A stretch of DNA of 64,000 nt from Acinetobacter sp. C32I (GCF_023702715.1 NZ_CP098480.1:1860001-1924000), one strand, 5' to 3'. Positions 17,160-28,100 are shown, counted from the first letter of the stretch. Numbers and translations: made by a program. The notes: generated by a model from the letters alone, not told the origin.

Positions 17160-18149
17160 TTACTGAGTTAAAATATTAAACGGCGGTTTAAGCTGATTTG
17201 CAGCAATCCGATCTGAAAAGGTTTGTAAAACTTGCTGTTTATAAGCAGCAATATCGATCTGCTGATAATCATAAAAACCCTGTTGCTCGCGTAAGCCATT
17301 GCGTTGCTGTCGCATATTCTCGGCAATAATTTCAGGCGTGCTATAACGTTCGCCTAGCTCCTTTTGTAAATATTGTGAAGCGTAATACAGAATATCACCT
17401 CCGCCCCAGTCAATAAATTCCAGCAAGCCCAATACCGAAAAACGCAGACCAAAACCCGTCCGAATTGCGATATCAATATCTTCTGCGGAAGCCACTTCTT
17501 CTTCTACCATCCGTGCTGCTTCATTCATGGCCAAGGCCTGAATCCGTGGCACGATATAGCCCGCTTTGGCATGACAGACCACAGGAACTTTGCCAATGGC
17601 ATGCAGAAAGCTTTTCAGGGTATTTAGAGTCTCATCTGAAGTTTGCTCAGAACGGCTTAATTCAACCAGCGGAATCAGATAGGCCGGATTGAGCCAATGC
17701 GCATTGACCACCCGCTCAGGCTGAGAAATCATCTGCGCAATATCAGTGACCAGAAAGGTTGATGTCGTCGATGCAACAATACACGTCGGTGTAATATATT
17801 GATCCAGCCAAGCAAAAATCTCTTCTTTGGCTTGCCTGAGCTCGGGTACAGCTTCCATAATCAGATCACAGTGGGCTAAGGCTGATATTGAAGCTGCGCG
17901 ACTTAAAATCTTAATCTGATTCAGAATAAACACGGTTTGTTCAGATTGAATAAACTGAATACTTTCCAGTAATTGCAATTCTTGTTTTAAGTCGGTTTGG
18001 ACCTGAGCCTGGTATTGCTCAAACTCAGCCTCTGTGCGTTGTCGGGCATCGATTAAAGCCACCTTTAACCCCGCATAGGCAAAGGCAATGGCGATGGCCT
18101 TACCCATCCGTCCTGCACCCAATACTGCAACCTGTTGAATCGTTGTCAT
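17160..18149 (-). CDS. 3-hydroxyacyl-CoA dehydrogenase family NAD-dependent oxidoreductase
   Basis: Single-domain 3-hydroxyacyl-CoA dehydrogenase-type enzyme of 329 residues. The N-terminal Rossmann motif is VAVLGAGRMGKAIAIAFAYAG with Asp at the end of beta-2 (VALIDAR), indicating NAD preference. The C-terminal helical domain (AGYIVPRIQALAMNEAARMVEE, FGLRFSVLGLLEFIDWGG) is like that of short enzymes such as carnitine dehydrogenase or L-gulonate dehydrogenase rather than a fatty-acid beta-oxidation fusion protein. Start supported by AAGGAG. Its start follows the stop of the upstream octopine-dehydrogenase-like gene by a single base, so the two are almost certainly cotranscribed. Substrate unknown. 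Confidence 0.75.
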   Translation of the reverse strand: MTTIQQVAVLGAGRMGKAIAIAFAYAGLKVALIDARQRTEAEFEQYQAQVQTDLKQELQLLESIQFIQSEQTVFILNQIKILSRAASISALAHCDLIMEAVPELRQAKEEIFAWLDQYITPTCIVASTTSTFLVTDIAQMISQPERVVNAHWLNPAYLIPLVELSRSEQTSDETLNTLKSFLHAIGKVPVVCHAKAGYIVPRIQALAMNEAARMVEEEVASAEDIDIAIRTGFGLRFSVLGLLEFIDWGGGDILYYASQYLQKELGERYSTPEIIAENMRQQRNGLREQQGFYDYQQIDIAAYKQQVLQTFSDRIAANQLKPPFNILTQ

Positions 18150-18150
18150 T

Positions 18151-19257
18151 TCAGACTCCTTGCTGCAAGATCGCTTGCAACTCAGCCTTACTTTTATCAG
18201 CTAGCCCCAGATTCTCAAAAGTCCGCCCTTCCTGATACAAATCCTTTCCTGTCACCGCAGAAGCAATATTCAGTAGCCCTTCTGCCACAGGTGTCGCGAC
18301 ACCCGCCCAACGCCCCACCGAAACCAGAAAGGATAGCCCGAGACGCGTATCTTCCAGCATGTAACGATGGGTCTGTAAGTTGATGTCCTCACGCCAGTCG
18401 CCACTATCGGTTAATTTGCCATGCGCCCCACGCCCATACATCCATTCATCACCCTCACCATCTTTATTGTAGTGATCAGCCAGTGGAAAGTGCGGCGCAG
18501 CATAGCCCAATGCTTCCCTTACACGTATACGCTCTGCGTCAAGCTGATTGGTGACACGGCGAATCGAGGGTTGTGTGCCTTCATTATGGATATCCCACGC
18601 TTCGAAATGTTCGAGTGGCCCCGCATTCATCAAAATCAACGGTGGATGAATAATTGGCCCTGCATTCATTAATGCACCGCTGAGGCTATCTTCGATCGGT
18701 TCTACACTTGGATAAGCCTGTTTTAATACCTGAAACGCGTGTTCAGACAACTTACTTGGCAAAACACCAGTCGGTAAACGGGTCGCATAACCACTCACCA
18801 CAATCTGATTGACCCCATGCTTACGCACCAAATATGGCAGTGTGCCTGTTTCCGCAAAAGCCACTTGAGCGGTGTTACCTGCTTCACGCATGGCGTTGGC
18901 AAAAATAAAACTACCAAAGGTTGCAGGCGGTAAATACACCACCTGACCCGCTTGAAAGAAAGGCGCTGCCTGCTGAGCCAAATCCAGATGCGTGGTTGCG
19001 GGTAAAGGAATAATAATCAACTGGGCATGCTGAATGGCTTTTTCTAAATGATCCGAGAGATTAATCTGGCTATTTTCAAAGCCAACACTCACTGAGCGCT
19101 CACCCTGATAATCTTTGATTTTAAGCTCGCCCGTAGCAGCCAACTGCTGCAAGGCTTCACGGTCTCGACGCCATAACACGACATCGTGGCCTTTTTCTGC
19201 CATTTCCGCTGCTGCTGCATAACATCCATGCCCGCCACCGAGTACTGTAATTTTCAT
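18151..19257 (-). CDS. NAD/NADP octopine/nopaline dehydrogenase family protein
   Basis: About 368 residues. An N-terminal nucleotide-binding domain with the glycine motif VLGGGHGCYAAAAEMAEKG is followed by a C-terminal helical opine-dehydrogenase domain (LMNAGPIIHPPLILMNAG, a conserved catalytic-region signature of the family). Such enzymes reversibly join or split a keto acid and an amino acid, or act on related secondary amines. The start at 19257 is preceded by AGGAG seven bases upstream; the in-frame ATG at 19284 lacks one. Coupled to the 3-hydroxyacyl-CoA-dehydrogenase-like gene downstream and located after an AraC regulator. Substrate unknown. Confidence 0.72.
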   Translation of the reverse strand: MKITVLGGGHGCYAAAAEMAEKGHDVVLWRRDREALQQLAATGELKIKDYQGERSVSVGFENSQINLSDHLEKAIQHAQLIIIPLPATTHLDLAQQAAPFFQAGQVVYLPPATFGSFIFANAMREAGNTAQVAFAETGTLPYLVRKHGVNQIVVSGYATRLPTGVLPSKLSEHAFQVLKQAYPSVEPIEDSLSGALMNAGPIIHPPLILMNAGPLEHFEAWDIHNEGTQPSIRRVTNQLDAERIRVREALGYAAPHFPLADHYNKDGEGDEWMYGRGAHGKLTDSGDWREDINLQTHRYMLEDTRLGLSFLVSVGRWAGVATPVAEGLLNIASAVTGKDLYQEGRTFENLGLADKSKAELQAILQQGV

Positions 19258-19341
19258 GTGCGCTCCTGCTGATTGATTTGTCATTCAGCATAGAACGACT
19301 ACAGCTTAATGGCTTATCCAAATGCGCAGTGAATATTCCAT

Positions 19342-20352
19342 TTACGCACGCATTTGACTGACTGGCACAGCATCTTTTTTTAAAGTATGCGAAGGCAAGC
19401 AGCCATAACGTTTTTTATATAGGCTGGAAAAATGCCCAAAACTTTGGATGCCATGCTCCAATAAAATATCGGTCACAGTTTCATCTGTCTGCGCATACTG
19501 CAAAGCCAAATGTACCTGCTCCAAGCGTTGCTCACGGATATATTCCACTGGGCTTTGCTGTAAATACTGGCTAAAACCTTTTTGCAAAGTTCGTATCGAC
19601 ACATCGCAATACTGGCTTAAATCAGCTAAGGAAATAGCCTGTTGCAGATGTTCCTGAATATATTGTTGTGCTCTTTTTATATAGCTTGGCAGCAATTGTT
19701 GTCGTTGGGCATTCAACCGTTCGGTATAATTATTCGGGATTTTAAGCAAAATTAGCTCAATCAAATACTGGCTAAAACTGGCTGAAATAAAGCTCCAGTT
19801 GCGAATATTATAATAGGCATGACACAGATAATTCAGTGTTTCAATAATCGCATCGATCCCTTCTAAACTACAGGATAATGAGGAATGAAAGCGCAATGGT
19901 TCCTGACTATGACAGCCTAACATGTTGAATAATTGGGTTTCGATATCCTGTTGCGCCAGTTTTAAAATAATATTACGACAATGCTGATTGGTGATGATCT
20001 GCTGTCGTGTATGTGGATGAGTGACTGACATAATCCCCACTGATTGTACGATCTGCTGCCGATCAAATCCCACCTGACATTGCCCCTCCAGCGTGATTCT
20101 AAATAAATAAAAGTCAGCACTATCCTCAATGTTAATCATCACAGGCGCACTATATTTCAGATCGTACAGCGCGCCATTACCAAAGCTAAAGCCATTCAAA
20201 CGTGTATTTAGAGGTTCTCGTACTTCGACATCAAAACGATGCGGGCAGAGATAGTGACTGATTTGATCTTTAATGGTCTGGTAATCATTGGACTGAAATA
20301 ATAAAAACTCATCCAGATAATGCAAATGATCCAGTTTAAAACTCGCTTGCAT
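19342..20352 (-). CDS. AraC/XylS-family transcriptional regulator
   Basis: Regulator of about 336 residues. The N-terminal AraC-binding-like domain (SADFYLFRITLEGQCQVGFDRQQIV) resembles that of XylS/AntR-type regulators of aromatic degradation. The C-terminal double HTH is at ISLADLSQYCDVSIRTLQKGF and VTDILLEHGIQSFGHFSSLYKKRYG. Start at 20352 (ATG) preferred over a GTG one codon earlier because AGGGAG is well placed. It lies between the dehydrogenase pair and the MFS transporter, all on one strand, and probably regulates one or both. Confidence 0.75.
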   Translation of the reverse strand: MQASFKLDHLHYLDEFLLFQSNDYQTIKDQISHYLCPHRFDVEVREPLNTRLNGFSFGNGALYDLKYSAPVMINIEDSADFYLFRITLEGQCQVGFDRQQIVQSVGIMSVTHPHTRQQIITNQHCRNIILKLAQQDIETQLFNMLGCHSQEPLRFHSSLSCSLEGIDAIIETLNYLCHAYYNIRNWSFISASFSQYLIELILLKIPNNYTERLNAQRQQLLPSYIKRAQQYIQEHLQQAISLADLSQYCDVSIRTLQKGFSQYLQQSPVEYIREQRLEQVHLALQYAQTDETVTDILLEHGIQSFGHFSSLYKKRYGCLPSHTLKKDAVPVSQMRA

Positions 20353-20439
20353 CACTTCACTCCCTTGCTAAAGATTTCACGGGCAAAGCATAAAGCCCAT
20401 TACAAAGAATGGGCCTTACCTACTCAGTACAGCATCAAA

Positions 20440-21783
20440 TCAAGATCCATGTTCCTGCTGCATACTGTCACTAAATGCCTGACAGCCTTTTTTCAGTAAG
20501 ATAAAGGCCAATACACAGGAAATCGTACCCACGATCGACAAAGACATTCCGACCATGAGTGGATTTTCAAACACCTTATCAGTAATCAAAGCCACCAATG
20601 TCGTCCCAATCCCAACCGCAACCAGATTACTGATCAATAGGAATACCGCTGAGATTTGTGCGCGTAACTGGTTTGGTGCCAACATTTGCATAGCCGTGGT
20701 TGAAATCGGCATCGGAAATGAAGCAAAGAACATTGCAGGCACTAAGAACACCACGGATAACCATAACTCATTCACCTGAGTAAAAATCATCATCGGAATA
20801 ATTAAACCCACAATCCCAATCACGCCAGTAATCATCGGCGCATCTTTACGGCCTTTTTGAATAAACCAGTCGTTCAGCCAACCGGCACAAAATACACCTA
20901 GGATATTCGCCACCAGTAACACACTGCCCAGCATATAGCCCGCTTCAGTTGGGGTAAGACCAAACTTGCGCATATAGAACGCAGGTGACCAACTGATCAG
21001 GCAATACAAGGCCATTGCATAAAAAGTAAAACCTAAATAATGACATTTGAAGGTACGACCATGCTTTTTAATAAATTTGAATGCATCCTTCATACTGGTT
21101 TTTTCTACTTGCCCCTGTGCATTTAGACGCTGACCTTTGCGTTGCGGCTCTCTCACGGTGAGTAAAACCAATAGACCAATAAAGACACCAGGCAGGCCGA
21201 CAATAATAAATGCGGCTTGCCATGCCTTAAGTGCACCAAAAACTGGAACCATGATGCTATCCATATTTTTGAGCAAGCCAATCACATAACCACCGACCAG
21301 AAAAGCAATCCCGCCACCGACAAAAGAACCAATCGAATAAACGGCGACAGCGCGTCCTAATTTATCCTTGCTAAACATATCGCTAAACATCGAGTAAGCT
21401 GCGGGTGACAAAGCAGCTTCGCCCACACCAACGCCCATACGACTCAAAAACAGTTGCAGAAAGTTTTTACTTAGCCCACAAAATGCCGTTGCAATACTCC
21501 AAAATACCACCCCGATGGCAATGATTTTTGGACGGGAGAAACGATCTGCCAGATATGCCAAGGGTAAGCCCATAAAGGCATAAAACAGAGAAAAGGCTAA
21601 ACCGTGTAATAAACTAAATTGCGTGTCTGAAAGCCCGAGATCCGCTTTAATCGGCTCGATCATCAGCGCCAGTATTTGTCGATCAATAAATGAAAAGATA
21701 TAGGCCAACATGCACAGTAGTACCACATACCATGCATAAAGATTTGATTGAGCTTGTTTGGGCTCAGTAGATTGCGTATCCAT
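20440..21783 (-). CDS. MFS transporter, spinster-type
   Basis: Twelve-helix major facilitator of 447 residues. The N-terminal half begins YAWYVVLLCMLAYIFSFIDRQILALM. The loop 2-3 signature (GLPLAYLADRFSRPK) and the motif FLSRMGVGVGEAALSPAAYS are typical of spinster-like transporters for organic acids or lipids. The start is supported by AAGGA. Plausible role: import or export of a substrate of the adjacent dehydrogenases or of an aromatic acid handled by the iac cluster. The location suggests a link but does not prove it. Confidence 0.75.
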   Translation of the reverse strand: MDTQSTEPKQAQSNLYAWYVVLLCMLAYIFSFIDRQILALMIEPIKADLGLSDTQFSLLHGLAFSLFYAFMGLPLAYLADRFSRPKIIAIGVVFWSIATAFCGLSKNFLQLFLSRMGVGVGEAALSPAAYSMFSDMFSKDKLGRAVAVYSIGSFVGGGIAFLVGGYVIGLLKNMDSIMVPVFGALKAWQAAFIIVGLPGVFIGLLVLLTVREPQRKGQRLNAQGQVEKTSMKDAFKFIKKHGRTFKCHYLGFTFYAMALYCLISWSPAFYMRKFGLTPTEAGYMLGSVLLVANILGVFCAGWLNDWFIQKGRKDAPMITGVIGIVGLIIPMMIFTQVNELWLSVVFLVPAMFFASFPMPISTTAMQMLAPNQLRAQISAVFLLISNLVAVGIGTTLVALITDKVFENPLMVGMSLSIVGTISCVLAFILLKKGCQAFSDSMQQEHGS

Positions 21784-22144
21784 TTTGCTTCCTTGTCCAT
21801 GCCATTTTTCTAATGGGTCTTCTTATTGGAGACAATATGAGCAGAATCCGTTTCTGCTCTGTCTTCAATAAGGAAAATTATCCTGCTCTATAATTATTAT
21901 TTTTACATGGAATTTTCCATAATATTTCAGGTATAAAGTTATACCTTTTTTATGATTTAAACGATTTTATATTTGCACAAAGCTACCCCAAAAGCACAAA
22001 ATATAAATTTAATCATATGATAAATATTATATTTTTTAAATAAAAGGTCCTTTATATCAGATAATCAATCTTAAATTTATTTTAAAATTATATTGAATAT
22101 TACATTTATTTTTGGTTTAAAATAAGACCAAATGATACTTTTCA
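21784..22144. other. AT-rich intergenic region upstream of MFS gene and SnoaL-like gene
   Basis: A 361-bp divergent gap with very high A+T around 21880-22140. It must contain promoters for both flanking genes, but I cannot single out convincing -35/-10 pairs or a clear operator. No coding remnant was seen. Confidence 0.4.
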
Positions 22145-22549
22145 ATGGAAATGAATATGGCACTGATAAAAGAACGGGCAATCGAAAGCATCCATAGCAT
22201 GCATGTGTTGATTGAAAATATTTTTAGTGGCAAACATGCAGAACAAGACCTTCCCCTGCTGATTGAGTATTTTGCAGATCATTTTGAAATGGTCGGTGCG
22301 GCTGGAAAACGTATTTCACTCGAACAAGTGAAAGGTCTATTTGCCAATAATCAAGGCAAAATGCCAGATATCCAGATTGAAATTTATGATGAGCAAATCT
22401 TGATGCAAAAGCCTGATGCGATTGTTTTGACCTATACGGAAAAACATACCAAAGCATCTGGCGTGCTGATTCGACGTTCTTGTGCGCTAATTGAAGAGAT
22501 CGATGGCAAAATGTTGTGGAGTTATCTACAAGAAACTTTTTTAGCCTAA
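22145..22549 (+). CDS. SnoaL/DUF4440-like small protein
   Basis: Small soluble protein of up to 134 residues, probably NTF2-like (SnoaL/DUF4440): N-terminal helix (IESIHSMHVLIENIF), a DHFEMVGAAGKRISLEQVKGLFANNQG segment and C-terminal strands (IVLTYTEKHTKASGVLIRRSCALIEE). No signal peptide. Several ATGs at the start (22145, 22151, 22157) are possible. It stands alone between the divergent MFS gene and a terminator. No specific function can be assigned. It is not an obvious IacB, but a supporting role in ring oxidation cannot be excluded. Confidence 0.55.
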   Translation: MEMNMALIKERAIESIHSMHVLIENIFSGKHAEQDLPLLIEYFADHFEMVGAAGKRISLEQVKGLFANNQGKMPDIQIEIYDEQILMQKPDAIVLTYTEKHTKASGVLIRRSCALIEEIDGKMLWSYLQETFLA

Positions 22550-22568
22550 AGATTGAGCACACCACATC

Positions 22569-22594
22569 AAAGCTCTTGTAACAACAGGAGCTTT
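22569..22594 (+). terminator. Possible terminator after the SnoaL-like gene
   Basis: An 11-bp stem with one mismatch (22569-22579 with 22584-22594, arm AAAGCTC) and a 4-base loop lies 20 bp past the stop. The following T-run is poor, so it is only moderately convincing. Confidence 0.5.
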
Positions 22595-22932
22595 ATTGCT
22601 GATTCGAATTATCTCCTTCAGCAACGATCTTTCCTTTTAATCTCTAAAATTTCAACTGAATATCACTTTGTATCGCCCAGTCAGCTCTCCTTTACTTAGA
22701 CCTAATGAATTATTTCACTTCTAAAAAATGCAGATGGATATATGCACAGATAATTTACATGAACTATAAATACTTATGCCCTTGTTCCGCTAAAATCAAA
22801 ACTGAAAAAGTGATGTAGCTGATTTCTTTCATCAGAAACATATCTTCTTCCAAAGTCTGATATTGGCTCACTCATTTGATTGAGCAAAATCGACTGGGTG
22901 ACTCAATAAAGAAAGACAGGATAAATCGTTTT
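22595..22932. other. Intergenic region before the zinc-ribbon gene
   Basis: About 340 bp with no recognisable gene. An in-frame TTG at 22876 could extend the next gene by 19 codons, but I prefer the ATG at 22933. No repeats or operators were identified. Confidence 0.4.
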
Positions 22933-23292
22933 ATGGAAAAACCTATCGAATGCCCTAAATGTGGTTCAACAGAAGTTGAAACACGTAATCATGACAAATT
23001 ATTGAGAACCACGGGCGGTGTCTTACTCACGGCCGCAGGTACGACTGCAGGTACAGTCGGTGGCGCTGCAGGCGGTGCTTCCATCGGTGCAGCAATTGGT
23101 ACGGTTGCTGGTCCTTTAGGTGTGATTGTCGGTGGTACGGTAGGCACTTTTGTCGGTGCAATCAGTGCAGGAATTACGGGTGGTGTAGTTGGCAATATAT
23201 TTGGGAAAAAAGCAGGTGTGCTGGTCGATAAGAATATTTTTCAGGACTATCGTTGTCTGAAATGCAAATATCGTTTTAAACAAAAGAAATAA
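22933..23292 (+). CDS. Glycine-zipper membrane protein flanked by a split zinc ribbon
   Basis: About 119 residues. It starts with CPKC (residues 6-9) and ends with CLKC near the C-terminus, so two CxxC knuckles could form one zinc ribbon. Between them is a long hydrophobic region built almost entirely of G/A/V/T/I with glycine-zipper spacing (GGAAGGASIGAAIGTVAGPLG, then GGTVGTFVGAISAGITGG). It probably forms a two-helix membrane hairpin with both cysteine pairs on the same side. A basic tail (YRFKQKK) follows. The start at 22933 is chosen for the ACAGGA upstream. Function unknown; apparently monocistronic. Confidence 0.65.
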   Translation: MEKPIECPKCGSTEVETRNHDKLLRTTGGVLLTAAGTTAGTVGGAAGGASIGAAIGTVAGPLGVIVGGTVGTFVGAISAGITGGVVGNIFGKKAGVLVDKNIFQDYRCLKCKYRFKQKK

Positions 23293-23610
23293 ACACAGCC
23301 CTTTTCAAAATCAGGTCTGGAAAATATTTTTTCAGATCTTTCATCCCAAGCCATGCAAATCAGATTGACTCCCCATCAAAATCACTCAAATATTCAGGAT
23401 GCATCGTTAGCAAGAGCAAAAAAAATCCCAAACCCTTGGGGAAGAGAATGGGACTACGATATTAACTATCGCTAATAATGTTATTTATATCACACATTTG
23501 ATCTTAAAACCTAGAACGATTCACAAAAACAATACATAACTGTCTATCTAAGACTTTCAACACCCAGTTTCAAACTAAAGCTTTAAGCATCTTTTGATTT
23601 CAAACATTTA
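23293..23610. other. Intergenic region with no clear feature
   Basis: A 318-bp gap between convergent genes. A short CCCAA/TTGGG hairpin near 23425-23445 may be a weak terminator. No ORF of note, repeat or RNA gene was seen. Confidence 0.35.
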
Positions 23611-24978
23611 CTATTTAAAATGACTGCTTTTAGGCTCTTGCATGGGACTTTCGTATGTGGTTTGAGCAATGGGAGAAACACGCCAAATGGTATCCCCAAC
23701 ATCATCAGCCACTAACAGTGCACCCGAAAAATCAATGGCAACACCGACTGGGCGTCCATAGGCTTGGCCTTTATCACTTAAAAAGCCCGTCAACACATCT
23801 TGTGGTTCCCCAGCAGGTTGGCCACTTCTAAACGGGACAAAAATCACCTTATAGCCACTATGTGGTTTCCGATTCCATGAACCATGCTGACCAATAAATG
23901 CGCCACCACGATATTGCGGCATTAATTCAGTGGCATAAAAGGCCAATCCTAAAGATGCGGTATGATTTCCCAAAGCATAATCAGGCTTAAGTGCACGAGC
24001 CACCATCTCAGGATGTTGTGGTTTTACCCGTGTATCGACGTGTTGACCGTAATAGCTATAGGGCCAACCATAAAATGCCCCGTCTTTGACTGAGGTCATA
24101 TAGTCAGGTACTAAATCACTGCCTAACTCATCACGCTCATTTACTACCGTCCAGAGCTGACCACCTTGCGGCTGCCAGCCCATCCCATTCGGGTTTCTAA
24201 GTCCTGTAGCAAAAGGCCGTGCTTTGCCTGAGGCAAGATCAAACTCTATAATTTGTGCTCGTCCCACTTCTTGATCCAAGCCATTTTCAGCCGCATTACT
24301 ATTAGAGCCAACAGAGATATATAGTTTGGTACCCTCAGGATTTGCAATCACATTCTTGGTCCAATGATGATTGAGTTTTCCTGCAGGTAGATCCAAAACC
24401 TTCGTTCCCTGCGCCGTAATTTTTGTCGCACCATCCTGATAAGGAAAACGCATCAAGGCATCGGTATTGGCCACATAGAGCATGTCGTCAACCAAAGCCA
24501 TACCAAAGGGCGAGTTTAAATTTTCCAGAAAAACCGTATTTTTATCGGCAATCCCATCGCCATTGGTATCACGCAATAAACGTATACGATTGGCACTAGG
24601 AAAAGATGCTCCAGCACGTTGCATCACCATTTTCGCAATTTTTCCACGAATCCCTTTGCTATCATCAGGCTTAGGCGGTGCATCAGTTTCAGCCACTAAC
24701 ACATCACCATTGGGTAATACATACAGCCATCTTGGATGATCTAGCCCTTGGGCGTATGCCTGAACTTTTAAACCTTCTACTGGCGTTGGCATCATACCCT
24801 TCGGCCAGCCTTTAGCAGGGGCAATATTCACAGTAGGCACTAAACCCGATTGAGGTTTGGGCAATACCGGTTGAGGGCCATAACTGGCAGAAATGGGATA
24901 TTGAGATGCGGCGCTACAACCTGCAAGTACGAGAACAATACTGGTTCCGAACATGAACCATTTTAGTTGAGTCGACAT
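23611..24978 (-). CDS. Sorbosone/glucose dehydrogenase-like beta-propeller lipoprotein
   Basis: About 455 residues with a lipoprotein signal peptide (lipobox VLAGC near residue 21), so anchored in the envelope. The rest is a six-bladed beta-propeller of the L-sorbosone/soluble glucose dehydrogenase family, with repeated blade motifs: [66 protein letters not shown] and [19 protein letters not shown]. These enzymes use PQQ to oxidise aldoses or ketoses. Whether this member binds PQQ cannot be judged. Monocistronic by context. Confidence 0.75.
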   Translation of the reverse strand: MSTQLKWFMFGTSIVLVLAGCSAASQYPISASYGPQPVLPKPQSGLVPTVNIAPAKGWPKGMMPTPVEGLKVQAYAQGLDHPRWLYVLPNGDVLVAETDAPPKPDDSKGIRGKIAKMVMQRAGASFPSANRIRLLRDTNGDGIADKNTVFLENLNSPFGMALVDDMLYVANTDALMRFPYQDGATKITAQGTKVLDLPAGKLNHHWTKNVIANPEGTKLYISVGSNSNAAENGLDQEVGRAQIIEFDLASGKARPFATGLRNPNGMGWQPQGGQLWTVVNERDELGSDLVPDYMTSVKDGAFYGWPYSYYGQHVDTRVKPQHPEMVARALKPDYALGNHTASLGLAFYATELMPQYRGGAFIGQHGSWNRKPHSGYKVIFVPFRSGQPAGEPQDVLTGFLSDKGQAYGRPVGVAIDFSGALLVADDVGDTIWRVSPIAQTTYESPMQEPKSSHFK

Positions 24979-25097
24979 CGCTTACCTTATGTTTTATTTT
25001 TTCATTATCGAAAGCATAATCCGATGCAGCATTGGAATACAACGTGTTTAGTAGATGAGTATTCAGGTGAAATCATCGTTTAAATGAACAATTCATC

Positions 25098-25125
25098 AAA
25101 ACAAGAGGCCGAAACCTCTTGTTTT
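25098..25125 (-). terminator. Terminator of the adhesin gene
   Basis: A perfect 11-bp stem (25098-25108 with 25115-25125, arm ACAAGAGG) has a 6-base loop and A/T tracts at both ends, just past the adhesin stop. Could also serve the opposite strand. Confidence 0.8.
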
Positions 25126-25149
25126 ATCTACGCATTCTTGTTTTGAATA

Positions 25150-28100
25150 TTAGTGATTATAACGCAACCATGGGGTGCTATTATTTTCATCAATCACCCA
25201 AACAGAGGTTGAATTTGGGTCAGAAACATCGGCAATATCCCACCCTGAAAAAGTCAGAATTTGTTGCAGCTCAGCCGTGGTTTTTCCATATCCTCCAGCG
25301 CTTTGGCTTTGTCCAGAGGTCTCTTTATTCCAATAGCTATTTACATCAATCGTGATTCCATTGGTATTGCCAATCAGTCCGCCTGTATTCGTTACGCCAC
25401 TCACAGAACCAGAAGAAAAGCTATTTTCAACTTTTGGTAAGTAATTCGTTGTTCTACCTCCAAGTAGTCCACCAGTAGAGTTTTGCCCAATAACATTACC
25501 CAAAGCATAGGTATTGAGAAGATACCCTCCTTGCGTATTCCCAACTAAGCCACCCGTATATTGATAGCCCTTCACATCACCTGTTGCATAACTAGAAGAC
25601 ACATTCCCAAGATGATTCAAGCCAATTAAACCACCGACGCTGGTACTTCCGTTAATTGAACCAGTGGCATAACTACGAAAAATTACACCCTCTTCAGCAT
25701 TTGCCCACTTTTCATTATACCCGACGAGGCCACCAACATTCTCTGTTCCCGTTACATTCCCTGTCGCAAAACTATGACTTACGCCTTCTACATTTTTCCC
25801 CACTAAACCGCCCACATTTTTTTCTCCAGTGACATGACCCTGAGCTGAGCTATTCGAAATTTCAGTGGCATTAAATCCGACTAAACCACCAACGCTGTTT
25901 GTTCCCTGAACATCGCCTTGAGCATAGCTATTCTTGATAATACTTTCAGACAAGTTATAACCAACTAAGCCACCTGTATATTCGGTTCCAATGACTTTAC
26001 CAGTTGCGTAGCTATTTTCAATTTCAGTCTTATTCTGCAAACTTGGGAAGTTATTACTGATTGAACCAACGAGACCTCCAGTTTTAGATGTCCCAATCAC
26101 CTCTCCAGTTGAGTAACTATTTTTAACTTTGACAGCACCATTAATTGAAGCAATTAATCCCCCTGCTGATGACAGATAGCTATCATCAGTAGCTGTTACT
26201 TTACCTACGGCAAAGCTGTCCTCAATTGAAGCAGTCGCATTAATATCACGAGTCGGATTGTTGTAAACAGCCTCAAGACCAATCGAACCCACTAAGCCAC
26301 CGACCGCAGATTTTCCATTCAAGTTTCCTGTGGCATTGCTTTGCAAAATTTTAGTATTTCCTTGAGAAAATAATAATGAACCAACTAGACCGCCTAAGCT
26401 GTCTATATTTCCAGAAATATTGCCTGTTGCATAACTCTGAATAATGTCATTATTTATTTGCTGCCCCACAAGCCCCCCAACTGTTGAGGAATTGCTTTGT
26501 TCTGAATGAATATTTCCCGTCGCATAACTCTCTTTAATTAAACTATAACTTTTACCTACCAATCCACCTGCACTTCCTCCAATAAGTGGCGCAGGCAGAC
26601 TTAACAGTGTAATTTCACCCGTCGCATAAGAATTCAAAATAGAAGCAGTGCTTTGTTGATGATTTTCATCTCGGTAGCCACTTGTACCGATGAGTCCTCC
26701 TACCCCTGAGGTTCCTTGCACAGCGTTGGAACTAAATACATGTTTAACGACACCAGATTTTTGAAAACCGATTAAGCCACCAACATTACCTGTACCGCTT
26801 ACCATTCCTTCAATCGTTCCAACATCTCTCACCGTATTTGTCGTTGCGCCAAACAAACCTACTGAATAAGCGTCAAAAACCGCTGGTAACTGTGTCGGAA
26901 TTTCATACAGTAATGGATTAGGCCTGTTTATATATAATCCATTAACCGTATGCCCAAGACCATGGAATTCGCCTGTAAAAGGTTTATCAATCGTTGTTTG
27001 AGTTGCGGTAATCCCACCTGGATTATTGGGGTCATTCAATATCGTGAGAATTGTGCCAAAACTACCAATGGGGTCAAAACCTTTCCCATTATTCCAATTC
27101 ACCGTATCAGAGGCATCAATATTGCTACCTAAAGCATAATTTCCAGTAAGGTTATTGTTCATCCCTTGTAGGGTATTGATATTGGCATCACCTTCCTCAC
27201 CTAAGTCATTGATTACAATGTAAGACGTTCCATTAATCAATAAAGTCGGTGATGAACCGCTGATATTAATCTTGGCACCATTATTTAAGTTGTAATCCGA
27301 ACCAGCTCCATAGTTCATAGCAAGCTTGGCTTTATCTCCACTTAAGTCCAAATCGCTATTAAAATTAATATCTTTAGTTGCGGTTAGTGTTAGTGCGGTA
27401 TTGGCGTTCCAACTGCTTGCATCATTGAGATTAATATTGCCTTGGCCTTCTGCCGTACCAATCGCATTCAAAGTAACATTGCCTTTGTTTAAAGCATCAC
27501 CCAAAGTGGTACTGCTGACACTGCCACCAAAGAAATTGACATCGACATTTTTGGATTTCAGCTCCCAGCCACTGGTGGTCGGCGGTAAGCTGCTCGTACT
27601 ATTTCGCTGTGTCGTGATATTGGTCCCAGAATTGATATTTACCTCTGCCGCAGAAGTTTTAATCTGCCCACCATTGCCTCCGTTCGGGGCGGATGCATCT
27701 AAGGTACCGCTGACATTCACGGTACCACTGCTTAAATCACTGCCAAGCTCAATCACGCCACGGACATTATTCACCGTTTGTGCTTGGATCACCCCAACAC
27801 TATTCACCACTGCATTGCTTAATTCATCAATCCCTTTTGCAGTAAGGATCACTTTACCGCCATCGGCCTGAATCATGCCACCTGAGTTAATCAAGGCCTG
27901 TGCTTTACCTTGATTAATGGTGTAACCCAATAGGCTGCCATTATTTAGATTCAGGGTAATATCACCACCTGCTGCCAATAATACATTGCCCTGCGGTGCT
28001 TTGATCGTACCTGTCTGTTTTACCGTTGGTGCAATTAAGGCAACCGTACCGCCAGTAGGCACGGTAATTTTGCCTCGGTTCTCAACGGTTTTGTTATTGG

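Noticed and set aside
22876..22932. TTG start at 22876 for the zinc-ribbon protein
   Set aside because: Adds a polar segment without a ribosome site; the ATG at 22933 begins right before the first CxxC and has ACAGGA upstream.
25500..26900. Regularly spaced repeats resembling a CRISPR array
   Set aside because: They are degenerate codons for GLUG repeats inside an intact adhesin reading frame; units are not identical.
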